Positions 7,501 through 15,510 of a DNA stretch of 64,000 nucleotides are shown here, piece by piece. The stretch lies in NCBI GenBank assembly GCA_964410485.1, contig CAYPHJ010000004.1, positions 1 to 64,000 on the forward strand. The letters are read 5' to 3'. The stretch's first letter is position 1; every line of letters starts with the position of its first letter. Position numbers and translations under genes: made by a program. This stretch comes from CAYPHJ01 sp964410485. GTDB lineage: Bacteria; Desulfobacterota; Binatia; UBA9968. The notes beneath the pieces are model-generated. The model did not search any database and had not been told where the DNA came from. It saw only the letters and a program-made list of their open reading frames with translations.

Positions 7501-10298
7501 CGATTCCGCGCGATCGCTTCGTCGTCATTACGGGCCTGAGTGGATCGGGCAAGTCTTCGTTGGCCTTCGATATCATCTATGCCGAGGGTCAACGGCGCTA
7601 CATCGACAGCCTCTCCGCCTACGCTCGGCAGTTTCTCCAGGTCATGGCGCGTCCCAATGTCGACCTGCTCTCCGGCATCCCTCCCACGGTCGCCATTGAA
7701 CAAAGGCTCAGCCAGGGGGGTAAAAAATCTACCGTCGCCACGGTCACGGAGATCTATCACTATTTGCGCCTTCTTTATGCCAAGGTGGGAAAACAGCATT
7801 GTGTCCAGTGCGGCCGGATCATCCATTCGTTGACGCGTAGCCAAATCCTCGACCGCGTCGGCCGCGCCTATCGGGGCAAGGAGGTCATGATCTTGAGCCC
7901 CATCGTGCGCGGCCGCAAAGGCTTCCACAAAGAGGTGATCTCGGGCGCACGCCGGCTGGGCTACCGGCGCGCGCGCATTGACGGAGATATCGTCGATCTA
8001 AGAGCCCCGGAGCTGACCCAGGGACTGGAGCGATTCAAAGAACATGACATCGATATCGTCATTGGCAAGGCCAAAGCGGGCAGTCGTGACTTAGAGACGC
8101 TGCTCGATCAGGGCTTGCGCCTGGGCAATGGCGTTATTCACCTTATAGGCGACGGTGGGGAGCGAATTTTCAATCAACGCCTCTTTTGCCATCAGTGCGG
8201 CATCGGCTACGAGCCTCTCGATCCGCGGCTGTTCTCTTTCAATAGTCGTCAAGGAGCCTGCGCGCATTGTGCCGGCATGGGTTTTAGATGGGATTTTGAT
8301 CCGGATCTGGTGATCGCGGATTCAAGCAAGTCCTTGCGTGCCACAATGACGGCGCTCGCCGATCTGTTTTCCACAAATGCTTCCCACCTGCGGCGAGCCA
8401 TGTTGCGGATTCTAGAGGCTCTCAAGGAGCACTATCCCAACGACATCGACAAGCCCTTTGTTCGGCTGGCCAAGAAGACTCAACAAGAGATTCTTTACAG
8501 GGAAAACGGTCGCACGGGATTTGAAGGTCTGATCCCGTGTCTGCGGGAGATCTGGCAACAGGTCGAAGCGGATGCGACTCATGAATTGGCGGAGCTCTTG
8601 GCCGAATCTCCCTGCGATGCTTGCCACGCGCGCAGACTCAACCCGCGCGCGCAAGCGGTCAAAGTCGACGGCAAAGCGATCTGGCAGGTGACCTCGTTGT
8701 CCGTCGAGGACTCCAAAAGATACTTTGACGAGCTGCGCATGATGCAGACGGGTAATGGCGATGGCGAGCGCGACCAGGCAGTTGCCGAGAAGGTGGTGAA
8801 GGAGATCCAGCAGCGGCTCAACTTTCTGAAAGAGGTCGGGCTGCCGTATCTGACGCTTGATCGGCGCGCCGACACACTCTCAGGCGGCGAGGCGCAGCGC
8901 ATTCGGCTGGCGGCCCAACTCGGATCGAACCTGCGCGGCGTATGCTACATTCTCGATGAGCCAACCATCGGGCTTCATCCGCGGGACAATGACCTATTGC
9001 TCCATACGTTGCGGCGCCTTGAACAGGTAGGCAACAGCGTACTTGTCGTCGAACATGACCAGGCAACAATCGAATCGGCAGACCTGATCGTCGATCTTGG
9101 TCCGGGGGCGGGCGTGCGGGGGGGCCGCGTGGTGGCGGTAGGCTCTGCCGAGGAGCTCAAGAACAACCCGGACTCGCTCACCGGGATTTTTCTTCGGGGT
9201 GAGAGAAGACGGATTGGTCCCAGGCGCGACTTCGGCAAGGCGAGCTGGCTCACGGTTAGAGGCGCGAGAGCCAATAACCTAAAGAACATCGATGTCGCTC
9301 TACCCCTCGGAATGTGGACCTGTGTGACGGGAATTTCCGGTTCCGGCAAGAGTACCCTGGTCAAGGAAGTCCTTTACAAAGGCCTCAAAATGAAACTCGG
9401 ACAGTTCGCCGGGCGCCCGGGAGTGCACAAAGACATCACCGGCTGGGAATCGCTCGCGCGGATCGTCGAAGTGGATCAGGCCCCTATCGGCAAGACTCCC
9501 CGTTCGGTTCCGGCTTCTTACGTGGGCTTGTTGGACGAAATTCGCAAACTCTATGCTCTCACTCCGGAGGCCCGCTTGCGCGGCTACAGCCCGAGCCGTT
9601 TCTCGTTCAACGTGCGCGGCGGGCGCTGTGAAGAATGCGCCGGCCAGGGGAAAATATGCAAGGAGATGAGTTTCTTACCCGATGTCTTTGTCGACTGCGA
9701 GTCCTGCCGCGGCGAGCGTTTCAACGAGGAGACGCTCGCGATTCGCTACAGTGACAGGAATATCGCGGATGTTTTACGCATGACGGTGGAAGAGGCCGTG
9801 CCCTTCTTCCATGCTTTTCCGAAGATCGCGCGGCCGCTCAAGATCCTCGAGGAGATCGGCATGGGATACATCACCCTCGGGCAGGCCAGCAACACGCTTT
9901 CGGGAGGTGAGGCTCAAAGAATCAAGCTCGCCTACGAACTGGGCAAGGAATCCCACGGCAAGACATTTTACGTTCTGGACGAGCCAACGACTGGTCTTCA
10001 CTTCGTCGATGTCGAAAAGCTGATACAGATCCTGCACCGGCTCGTCGAAATCGGCAATACGGTTGTCACGGTTGAGCACAACCTGGATATTGTCAAGGAC
10101 GCAGACTATGTGATCGATTTAGGTCCTGAAGGAGGAGACCAAGGCGGCCAGGTAGTCGCGCGCGGCGCGCCGTGGCAAGTGATCGCTGATGCGACAGGCT
10201 CTCACACGGCGCGTTTTCTGAGCGCGTATATCAATGGCGCCACCAGCGGACCGAGCAGCTCCCCCTTAGCGAACGCGCCTCTAGCCGGCGAGTTGTGA
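4569..10298 (+). CDS. uvrA: Excinuclease UvrA, tandem-fused double-length form
   Basis: This is the damage-recognition ATPase of nucleotide excision repair, which loads UvrB on lesions. Its 1909 residues are about twice the usual 940. Two complete UvrA units are fused head to tail, with the second beginning near residue 960. There are four Walker A motifs (residues 48-56, 632-640, 989-997, 1588-1596) and four ABC signatures (LSGGE at 479, 821, 1437, 1777). Zinc-finger cysteine pairs occur in both halves. The first signature reads LSGGELERVDL rather than the usual LSGGEAQRIRL, so the halves have diverged. The canonical protein works as a homodimer, so this would be an intramolecular dimer, as known in Chlamydia and some deltaproteobacteria. 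The start is GTG. The window carries no uvrB or uvrC. Confidence 0.96.
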   Translation: MIPSSLLAPLLNRSGETSASIQIRGAKQNNLKNLDLEIPLNQLTVITGVSGSGKSTLAFDILYAEGQRRYVESFSAYARQFLDRMDKPDVESIEGIPPTIAIDQSRPVKTSRSTVGTMTELHDHLKLLFAKVAVLHCRDCGRVVERDTTPSVLKKLSSLPEGTHVVVTFPLDPAVSWQEVKSGLQYAGFHRLLWNRAIHELDEFEEAPSKGGPFEVLADRFVYREQNKKRISDTLEQAFHYGRGKLNVFLPQEDWRREPFSNQFHCAYCDISYRDPTPNLFSFNSPLGACDTCRGFGRVIDIDLDLVIPNPGKSLSEGAIKPWITKARRMRRLMEFCERKRVPTKKPFRELTARQQRLIIEGEGEFKGIRGWFRRMERKSYRMHVRVLLARYRAYLVCPQCHGTRLKPDALYYRIDGKNIAEINAMSVADANRFFNDYRPMGAADQVASLVLDEIRRRLGYLVGVGLEYLTLDRQSRTLSGGELERVDLTTAIGSSLVNTLYVLDEPSVGLHPRDSRRLVEILRRLRSNHNTVVVVEHDPEIIKESDYIIDLGPKAGDQGGEIMFAGPFASLLKDERSLTAAYLSQRTIIPLPARRRNPVLQRAIRITGACANNLKNIDIELPLGQLVCITGVSGSGKSTLLDDVLCRNLRKLKESPGAAVVHCTAIEGVGRISEVVLVDQSPVGTTPRSNPATYMKVFDAVRRLFATSELSRLRGYAPATFSFNVEGGRCETCRGEGFEKIEMQFLSDVYTSCPECHGSRFREEILEVTYRGKNIRQILDLTVSEAMVFFKDIAEIKDGLYPLRAVGLDYVRLGQPLTTLSGGESQRLKLAAHMAKARKAGTLFIFDEPTTGLHFHDIERLLGAFHELIEQGHSIVVIEHNMEVVKCADHIIDLGPEGGDGGGRVVATGTPEEVAEIESSHTGLHLRPYLKKNELSPYAPALEKDVVPSSSDGRVEDQNAITIVGAKEHNLKDISLTIPRDRFVVITGLSGSGKSSLAFDIIYAEGQRRYIDSLSAYARQFLQVMARPNVDLLSGIPPTVAIEQRLSQGGKKSTVATVTEIYHYLRLLYAKVGKQHCVQCGRIIHSLTRSQILDRVGRAYRGKEVMILSPIVRGRKGFHKEVISGARRLGYRRARIDGDIVDLRAPELTQGLERFKEHDIDIVIGKAKAGSRDLETLLDQGLRLGNGVIHLIGDGGERIFNQRLFCHQCGIGYEPLDPRLFSFNSRQGACAHCAGMGFRWDFDPDLVIADSSKSLRATMTALADLFSTNASHLRRAMLRILEALKEHYPNDIDKPFVRLAKKTQQEILYRENGRTGFEGLIPCLREIWQQVEADATHELAELLAESPCDACHARRLNPRAQAVKVDGKAIWQVTSLSVEDSKRYFDELRMMQTGNGDGERDQAVAEKVVKEIQQRLNFLKEVGLPYLTLDRRADTLSGGEAQRIRLAAQLGSNLRGVCYILDEPTIGLHPRDNDLLLHTLRRLEQVGNSVLVVEHDQATIESADLIVDLGPGAGVRGGRVVAVGSAEELKNNPDSLTGIFLRGERRRIGPRRDFGKASWLTVRGARANNLKNIDVALPLGMWTCVTGISGSGKSTLVKEVLYKGLKMKLGQFAGRPGVHKDITGWESLARIVEVDQAPIGKTPRSVPASYVGLLDEIRKLYALTPEARLRGYSPSRFSFNVRGGRCEECAGQGKICKEMSFLPDVFVDCESCRGERFNEETLAIRYSDRNIADVLRMTVEEAVPFFHAFPKIARPLKILEEIGMGYITLGQASNTLSGGEAQRIKLAYELGKESHGKTFYVLDEPTTGLHFVDVEKLIQILHRLVEIGNTVVTVEHNLDIVKDADYVIDLGPEGGDQGGQVVARGAPWQVIADATGSHTARFLSAYINGATSGPSSSPLANAPLAGEL

Positions 10299-10346
10299 AC
10301 CGACTTGTTCGCCTCGGCACCTTGAACCTTTTGAACTGTTGAAGCT

Positions 10347-10781
10347 TTGGACAATCTTATAGCTCAAATGCTCAAAAAGAGAGTACTGACCTTACTGGCA
10401 AATGGTTTGAAGCTAAGATGCCCGCGCTGCGGCGCCGGCCCGGTTTTCCGCCGGCCTTTTTCCATGTACCGGAGCTGTCTCCACTGCAGGCTCGTGTTCG
10501 AACGGGAGCAAGGCTACTTTATCGGCGCAATCTATATCAACTATGCCGCCACGGTCACGATTGCGGTGCCGGGATTTTTTATTCTGGATGCCATGACGGC
10601 TATGACAGTCCAGCAACAACTCGCTTTATGGGTCCCCTTTGCGGTTGTTTTCCCGGTTATTTTCTTCCACCACTCTCGCAGTCTCTGGCTCGCCATTGAT
10701 CACCTGATCAGCCCGGCCAAGAGCCTCTATAGCGTCGCGTCGCAAGACAAACAGAGTGACAGTAGTTCACTTCACGGCTAA
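10347..10781 (+). CDS. DUF983 membrane protein
   Basis: The protein has 144 residues if the TTG at 10347 is used. An ATG at 10368 gives 137 residues and may be the true start. An N-terminal zinc-ribbon-like part has C25/C28 (CPRCGAGPVF) and C44/C47 (CLHCRLVFE), followed by GYFIGAIYINY and two transmembrane helices (about 63-85 and 90-110). This matches the DUF983 family, inner-membrane proteins of unknown role often found near cytochrome oxidase genes. None is nearby here. The 48-bp spacer after uvrA repeats the word ttgaac. Confidence 0.82.
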   Translation: MDNLIAQMLKKRVLTLLANGLKLRCPRCGAGPVFRRPFSMYRSCLHCRLVFEREQGYFIGAIYINYAATVTIAVPGFFILDAMTAMTVQQQLALWVPFAVVFPVIFFHHSRSLWLAIDHLISPAKSLYSVASQDKQSDSSSLHG

Positions 10782-10824
10782 TTCCTTGAAACGGGAGAGC
10801 TGTGATTTGAAAGTACTTCCCAAT

Positions 10825-10864
10825 GTCATTCTGAGGAGCGCAGCGACGAAGAATCTGCTTTTTT
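10825..10864. repeat. Dispersed element family A, single arm
   Basis: One arm (gtcattctgaggagcgcagc then gacgaagaatctgctttt) is present without its partner. It sits in the convergent spacer between the DUF983 gene and the glycosylase gene. It matches the right arms at 151-247 and 31143-31227 in reverse complement. Confidence 0.75.
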
Positions 10865-10945
10865 CGTGGGTCGAAACAATTGGAACGCGCAAAGCAATTT
10901 GGCGAACTGGCCCTTTGGGCAGAATAAAGTGAACACTGAACACTG

Positions 10946-11683
10946 TCAGCGCTTCGAGACAAAGGGGTTCCCGCTGATGAAAAACCGCAGTGGCTCGTCT
11001 TTCCAGCTGTCCGCATAGTCGACGCCAATACGTGGGGTACGCACAATCTCGGCTACCGGCTCGCCGGCATCGCGCACGTACAGGATTTCTCCGCAGAGAT
11101 CGCTGCCGTTTAGACTGCGATCGATGGCGAAAGCCTGGCAGAGCTTTCCGGGGCCGCTCGTTAGATTCTCCAGCTCCTCATTGCGGCGCCTCCGCTTCAT
11201 CAAGAGAATTCCTCTAACCGGTTCCACCGCACGAATCAGCACAGCAGCGGGAAAGTTCTCTTGCTCCGTGACAATGTTCAGCATGTAGTGAAAACCATAG
11301 ATAAAGTAAACATAAGCGCGCCCCGGAGCTCCGAACATGACTTCGGTACGCGCCGTGCGGCCACGGGAAGCGTGGCATGCTTTGTCCTGCGGGCCGACAT
11401 AGGCTTCGGTCTCGACAATTCGACCAATCGTAGCCCCCGCCGGATGCCTTCGCACCAGGTGCTTGCCCAGCAACTGGCGCGCGACTTCTATAGTGGGCCG
11501 CGCGTAAAAAAGCCGGGTGACTTTCAAAGCTGAATCAGAAGTCCTTTGAGTGGGATATATTGCCCGAGTACTCCTTTGCTGCCCGGAAAACCCATTGCCA
11601 GAGCCGGTGCTCATTTGCATAGTCTTTCGCAAGGCCGCTTCTCCCAGGCTCTCACGAATGAATAATCCGAACCGATTATTCAA
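10946..11683 (-). CDS. 3-methyladenine DNA glycosylase, AAG/MPG family
   Basis: The enzyme removes alkylated and deaminated purines in base excision repair. The family core runs from RLFYARPT (about residue 57) to the end. The catalytic segment GRIVETEAYVGPQDKACH is visible: E93, Y95 and H104 align with the human AAG residues E125, Y127 and H136. The pattern YVYFIYGFHYMLNIV follows. The long ORF begins at a TTG overlapping the stop of the upstream ankyrin gene (TTGA). About 55 residues precede the family core, so the true start may lie further in, for example near Met22 or Met24. The overlap suggests translational coupling with the ankyrin gene. Confidence 0.92.
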   Translation of the reverse strand: MNNRFGLFIRESLGEAALRKTMQMSTGSGNGFSGQQRSTRAIYPTQRTSDSALKVTRLFYARPTIEVARQLLGKHLVRRHPAGATIGRIVETEAYVGPQDKACHASRGRTARTEVMFGAPGRAYVYFIYGFHYMLNIVTEQENFPAAVLIRAVEPVRGILLMKRRRRNEELENLTSGPGKLCQAFAIDRSLNGSDLCGEILYVRDAGEPVAEIVRTPRIGVDYADSWKDEPLRFFISGNPFVSKR

Positions 11684-12480
11684 TCGCTCCCCGCGTCCTG
11701 CAAAACAGCGATGATGGACTTGTGACCGGCTTGGCGCGCAAACCCGAGAGCCGTTCGCCCCTGGGCGTCCCTTGCGTTCACCCGCGCGCCCGCGGCCAGT
11801 AAATCACCAAGGATTTCGCTTTGGCCTCGCGCCGCTGCGATCATGAGGGGAGTAACACCGGTCAAGCTTGAGGCGTTCACATCCGCTTGGGACTCTATCA
11901 GGGCTGCGACAACGGCACCGTGACCTGCTCCTACTGCGAACAAGAGCGGCGTTACTCCCTCCTTCAAACCGCGGCTGTTCACATCCGCTCCGCCTTTGAT
12001 CAGTGCCTGCACAGCTTCCGTTTTGCCTTGGGCCGCGGCGGCGAGGAGCGGTGTCGCGCCCGACCCATCTTTCGAGTTGGGATCGGCGCCGGCACCCAAG
12101 AGAAGGGCCGCAATGGTCGAGTGGCCCCCCCAGGCGGCGAGTTGCAAGGCGGTTTCGCCGTTATCGTTGCGCGCCCTCACGTCGGCACCGGCAGCCAGTA
12201 GGCTCTTGACGATCTCCACGTTCCCGGCCCGTGCCGCCATCATGAGGATTGTGTTTCCCCGCTCGATCCTGGCGTTTACATCTGTACCGGCGTGAACCGC
12301 CGCTTCTATCGCCTTGGTGTGGCCATCCTGGGTCGCCGCGGCGGCGGGCGTCATGCTCAATTCCCTCTGGCCTTGAGCGCAGCCCAACAACAGCAATCCC
12401 GCCAGCAAGCCGTTGATTAATTTTAACGCTGCTGATCCGAACACTCCCGCCTTACGTTCAAAAACTCTCGTTCCCATCAT
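11680..12480 (-). CDS. Ankyrin-repeat lipoprotein or secreted protein
   Basis: The protein has 266 residues. A hydrophobic N-terminus (INGLLAGLLLLGC) fits a lipoprotein signal with the lipidated Cys near residue 34, followed by about six ankyrin repeats. Typical units read GNTILMMAARAGNVEIVKSL and GADVNSRG. Ankyrin repeats mediate protein-protein contact, and the partner is unknown. The extracytoplasmic location is inferred from the signal. The stop overlaps the TTG at which the glycosylase ORF opens, so the two may be co-translated although no functional link is obvious. Confidence 0.85.
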   Translation of the reverse strand: MMGTRVFERKAGVFGSAALKLINGLLAGLLLLGCAQGQRELSMTPAAAATQDGHTKAIEAAVHAGTDVNARIERGNTILMMAARAGNVEIVKSLLAAGADVRARNDNGETALQLAAWGGHSTIAALLLGAGADPNSKDGSGATPLLAAAAQGKTEAVQALIKGGADVNSRGLKEGVTPLLFAVGAGHGAVVAALIESQADVNASSLTGVTPLMIAAARGQSEILGDLLAAGARVNARDAQGRTALGFARQAGHKSIIAVLQDAGSD

Positions 12481-12822
12481 CCTCTCTCCCTTTCGGGCAT
12501 TCTCACAGCATGGAGATAGCCGTTGCCGCTAATTAAAAATTGCCGCGGCTTGTGCTTCCATCGTGCCCATCTCGACGCCGATTTCCAAGCTCGGTCCGGC
12601 TCGAAGGTCGGCAGATAACCAGATCCCGGGTAAAATAAGCCTATTATGTCATATCCTGTCACCAAGAGCGATGAACTGAACAAATTTGTGCTCTTATTCG
12701 ATTTTCCGTCTATCATAGGCGCCTATTTTTCAAGGGATTACTCGTTTGGACATAGGTTGCACGAATCTTGCTCAGGTTGACCAACAGGTAGCCAGCCGCC
12801 CAAAACTATCATGAGGTGACCT

Positions 12823-12972
12823 ATGGAGTTCTTTGGCGATTTTTTAGCGCAGCTTTACAGAGAGTGGTCTCCGCTGTTGAATTGGAGCGTCAACAACTGG
12901 GCCACTACACTGGTAATACTTCTGTTGCTACTGTTCTACCGGACCGGACACTCACGACGGCGCCCCGACTAG
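12823..12972 (+). CDS. Small single-span membrane protein, function unknown
   Basis: The ORF has 49 codons beginning MEFFGDFLAQLYREW. It contains one hydrophobic helix (TTLVILLLLLFY) followed by an Arg-rich tail (RTGHSRRRPD). The ATG is preceded by GAGGTGAC, a good ribosome-binding site at proper spacing. The helix with positive C-terminal residues fits a small inner-membrane protein. No family is recognised. The rest of 12481-13212 shows no other gene I can support. Confidence 0.5.
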   Translation: MEFFGDFLAQLYREWSPLLNWSVNNWATTLVILLLLLFYRTGHSRRRPD

Positions 12973-13212
12973 TAAGTACCACAGTCTGAATTTTGGTTTT
13001 AGAATCTCTCGATCTCCCTCCCTAGCGGCCGCGATCCCAAACGGGATTAGCTTGCTGTCTCCGCTCGAATAGCTGTCGTCCCGGGGCAATCTCGCGATTT
13101 GAGAGACAGAGCTACAGCTTGTCTCGATGCTGAGAAACGATCTATATGCCACCAGCAACATCTGCCTCTTCCGCTTTTTCTTGACTGCTCGCTCTGTTAT
13201 GCTCCCCCGTGA

Positions 13213-14046
13213 ATGTCATATCGCGGCTCGATCTATATCTTCGCGTTTTTTTTCTTCGTGGGGCTATTTTATTTTCACGTGTCGGCCAAGGCGACCAAAC
13301 TCAAGGACAGCCCCAGACTGACCGTAAGCGCGGCCGGGAGCTGGCGAACCGTTCACAAAGGCGTCGAATATCGCAAAATCGCCATGGAACGGTCCGATCC
13401 GGCGCAGCTCGTCGAGCTGACGGTTGTCCGCTTCGATTCCCGCTGGATCACGCCGCGCATCCTGTCGAGCAACCAATACCGGCTGGGAGGAGCAAACGTT
13501 CGTGTCCTCGCCGAGAAAAGTGGCGCCATAGCGGCAATTAACGCAAATTACTTCGATGAAAAGGGAAGAGCGCTGGGGTTCTTGAAAACCAGCGGCAAAG
13601 AGTTTAATCGCAGCGTTTCTAAAAGCGCGCTCTTTACGGGCATCTTCGGCTTTCGCAATGGAGCTTCCTTCATCACGCACCGTGATGATTTTCGCCCTGA
13701 GCAAGCCGACGAAGCCCTGCAAACGGGTCCTCTACTGTTGTATCGCGGTTCGTTTGAGCCAGTGACTCGCGGGGTCGATCGCTACAGCCGGCGGGCGGTT
13801 ATCGGTCTCGATCGCGAGCAACGAATCGTGATCGCCGTGACGGATGGCCTGTTCGCCGGGCTGAATTGGCCGGAGTTACAGGAACTGTTTTCGGATCCAC
13901 AGTGGAAGCTCCAAACCCCGGACCTGCTGAACCTCGACGGCGGCGGCTCGGCGCAGCTTCACCTAAAAACACCACAGCTTCAGGAAACGGTCCCCGGCAC
14001 CGCTGAAGTGCCCGTTGCGATCGGTTTCTTCATCAAAGGAAATTAG
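13213..14046 (+). CDS. Phosphodiester glycosidase family protein (NAGPA/DUF2233-like)
   Basis: The protein has 277 residues. An N-terminal hydrophobic segment (about 5-21) serves as signal or anchor. The body carries family landmarks: AAINANYFDEKG (about 112), LQTGPLLLY (about 172), SRRAVIGLD, and near the C-terminus the strongly conserved LLNLDGGGSAQL. The superfamily includes human N-acetylglucosamine-1-phosphodiester glycosidase and bacterial exopolysaccharide-associated proteins. The natural substrate here is unknown, and a periplasmic site is inferred. The gene converges on nuoN, with 24 bp between stops. Confidence 0.88.
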   Translation: MSYRGSIYIFAFFFFVGLFYFHVSAKATKLKDSPRLTVSAAGSWRTVHKGVEYRKIAMERSDPAQLVELTVVRFDSRWITPRILSSNQYRLGGANVRVLAEKSGAIAAINANYFDEKGRALGFLKTSGKEFNRSVSKSALFTGIFGFRNGASFITHRDDFRPEQADEALQTGPLLLYRGSFEPVTRGVDRYSRRAVIGLDREQRIVIAVTDGLFAGLNWPELQELFSDPQWKLQTPDLLNLDGGGSAQLHLKTPQLQETVPGTAEVPVAIGFFIKGN

Positions 14047-14070
14047 CCAGCACGCCCTCGCAAGAATGGG

Positions 14071-15510
14071 TTAGTCCAGGAAAGGGAAAGCAACCCTGCT
14101 CCACTCCAGCGCGGGCGCCGGCATCACGCCGAGGTAGAGCGTGCCCAACGCCGCCAGCCCGACAGCAATGTAGAGATAAGGAGCGTCGGCAAAGCTTTTG
14201 CCCTTGACGCCGCCTTCTTCCATGTACATGGCAACAATCACGCGTAGATAATAGGCAACCGACAGCAAGCTGTTTAGTACACCGATCACCGCCAGGGGAG
14301 TGTGACCCGCAAGAACAGCGGCGCGAAAAAGGTAGAACTTTCCGGCAAAGCCGGCCAGCGGTGGAAAGCCCGCGAGCGACAGCATAAACACGCACATAGC
14401 CATGGCGAGAAATGGGCGCTTGAAACCGAGCCCTGCAAATTCTGCATAGCTCTCGCGCGGGGTCGTGTCCTCGGTCAACGCGGTCACCACGGCGAATGCA
14501 CCCACCGTCATCACGGCATATGTGACAACGTAGAAGAGCAGCGGCACACTACCCCACTCGGCCCCCACGGCAAAAGCGATCAGCAGATAGCCTGCGTGCG
14601 CGACGCTCGAGTAAGCAAGCATTCGCTTGACGCTCGACTGGGTAATCGCAAGCAGGTTGCCAACGGTCATGGTCAAAACCGCGAGAACCCATATGGGACC
14701 GGCCCATTCTGTTTCCAATGGGGAGAGTTGGTGCATCAGGATGCGCGTCCAACCGGCGAACGCGGCCGCTTTGACCGCTACCGACATAAAGCCGGTCACC
14801 GGGGTCGGCGCTCCCTCATAGGCATCCGGCACCCAGAAATGAAAAGGCACCGCGCCGATCTTGAAGGCAAAGCCAATCAAGATCAGAAGCACGCCCCCAA
14901 TCAAATAGACGGGCCACTCCGTCGGATGCTCGACGAGGTAAGCGCTGATCTGGTTGAGATGAGTCGAGCCGGTGGCACCGTAAACCAGAGCGATGCCGTA
15001 GAGAAGAAATCCCGTGGCGAAGGCCCCCACGAGAAAATATTTCATGGCGCCTTCGCTGGCCCGGCTGTCGGCACGCCATATTCCTGTCAGGATATAAACC
15101 GCAACGGACATCGTTTCCAGGCCAAGAAAAAACACGATGAGATCGTTTGCCGCCGCCATCACCACCATGCCAAAGGTGGCAAAAAGAATTAGCGCGTAGA
15201 ATTCACCCTCGCGAATACGCGTTAGCCCGAGATAGCGAACGGCGGAAAGAATTGTCAGAGCCGCCGTGCCGACAAAGATCTGTGTAAAAAACAGGGCGAA
15301 GTTATCCAGTAAGAATGTCTCGCCAAAAGAGCCTTCCTGGCGGTTCCAAAGAAACACAGTCTCGGCGCCGCAAAGCGCCAAACCGAGAAGGCTGATCCAA
15401 GGAAGCACTCGCTTGTCGTCCTCTGAAATAAAAACGTCCAGGAGCATGACGACAAATCCCGTCAACAACACCTGCACGGCAGGGACGAGCGGCACGAGAT
15501 TAACGTCCAT
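14071..15510 (-). CDS. nuoN: NADH-quinone oxidoreductase subunit N
   Basis: NuoN is one of the three antiporter-like proton-pumping subunits of the complex I membrane arm. The protein has 479 residues with about 14 transmembrane helices. Family signatures include GLETMSVAVYILTG, LIGFAFKIGAVPFHFWVPDAYEGAPTPVTGFMS and MLAYSSVAHAGYLL, with the conserved lysine in the pumping helices. It is the last gene of the nuo operon, and its ATG lies inside the 3' end of nuoM (11-bp overlap). Confidence 0.96.
   Translation of the reverse strand: MDVNLVPLVPAVQVLLTGFVVMLLDVFISEDDKRVLPWISLLGLALCGAETVFLWNRQEGSFGETFLLDNFALFFTQIFVGTAALTILSAVRYLGLTRIREGEFYALILFATFGMVVMAAANDLIVFFLGLETMSVAVYILTGIWRADSRASEGAMKYFLVGAFATGFLLYGIALVYGATGSTHLNQISAYLVEHPTEWPVYLIGGVLLILIGFAFKIGAVPFHFWVPDAYEGAPTPVTGFMSVAVKAAAFAGWTRILMHQLSPLETEWAGPIWVLAVLTMTVGNLLAITQSSVKRMLAYSSVAHAGYLLIAFAVGAEWGSVPLLFYVVTYAVMTVGAFAVVTALTEDTTPRESYAEFAGLGFKRPFLAMAMCVFMLSLAGFPPLAGFAGKFYLFRAAVLAGHTPLAVIGVLNSLLSVAYYLRVIVAMYMEEGGVKGKSFADAPYLYIAVGLAALGTLYLGVMPAPALEWSRVAFPFLD

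Noticed and set aside
12477..12716. 79-codon minus-strand ORF upstream of the ankyrin gene
   Set aside because: No ribosome-binding site, no recognisable domain, and composition unlike the flanking genes.
14302..15192. 296-codon plus-strand ORF opposite nuoN
   Set aside because: Long only because nuoN has few stop-generating codons on the complement. The opposing product is a clear NuoN. The His/Arg-rich translation is typical of antisense to membrane proteins.
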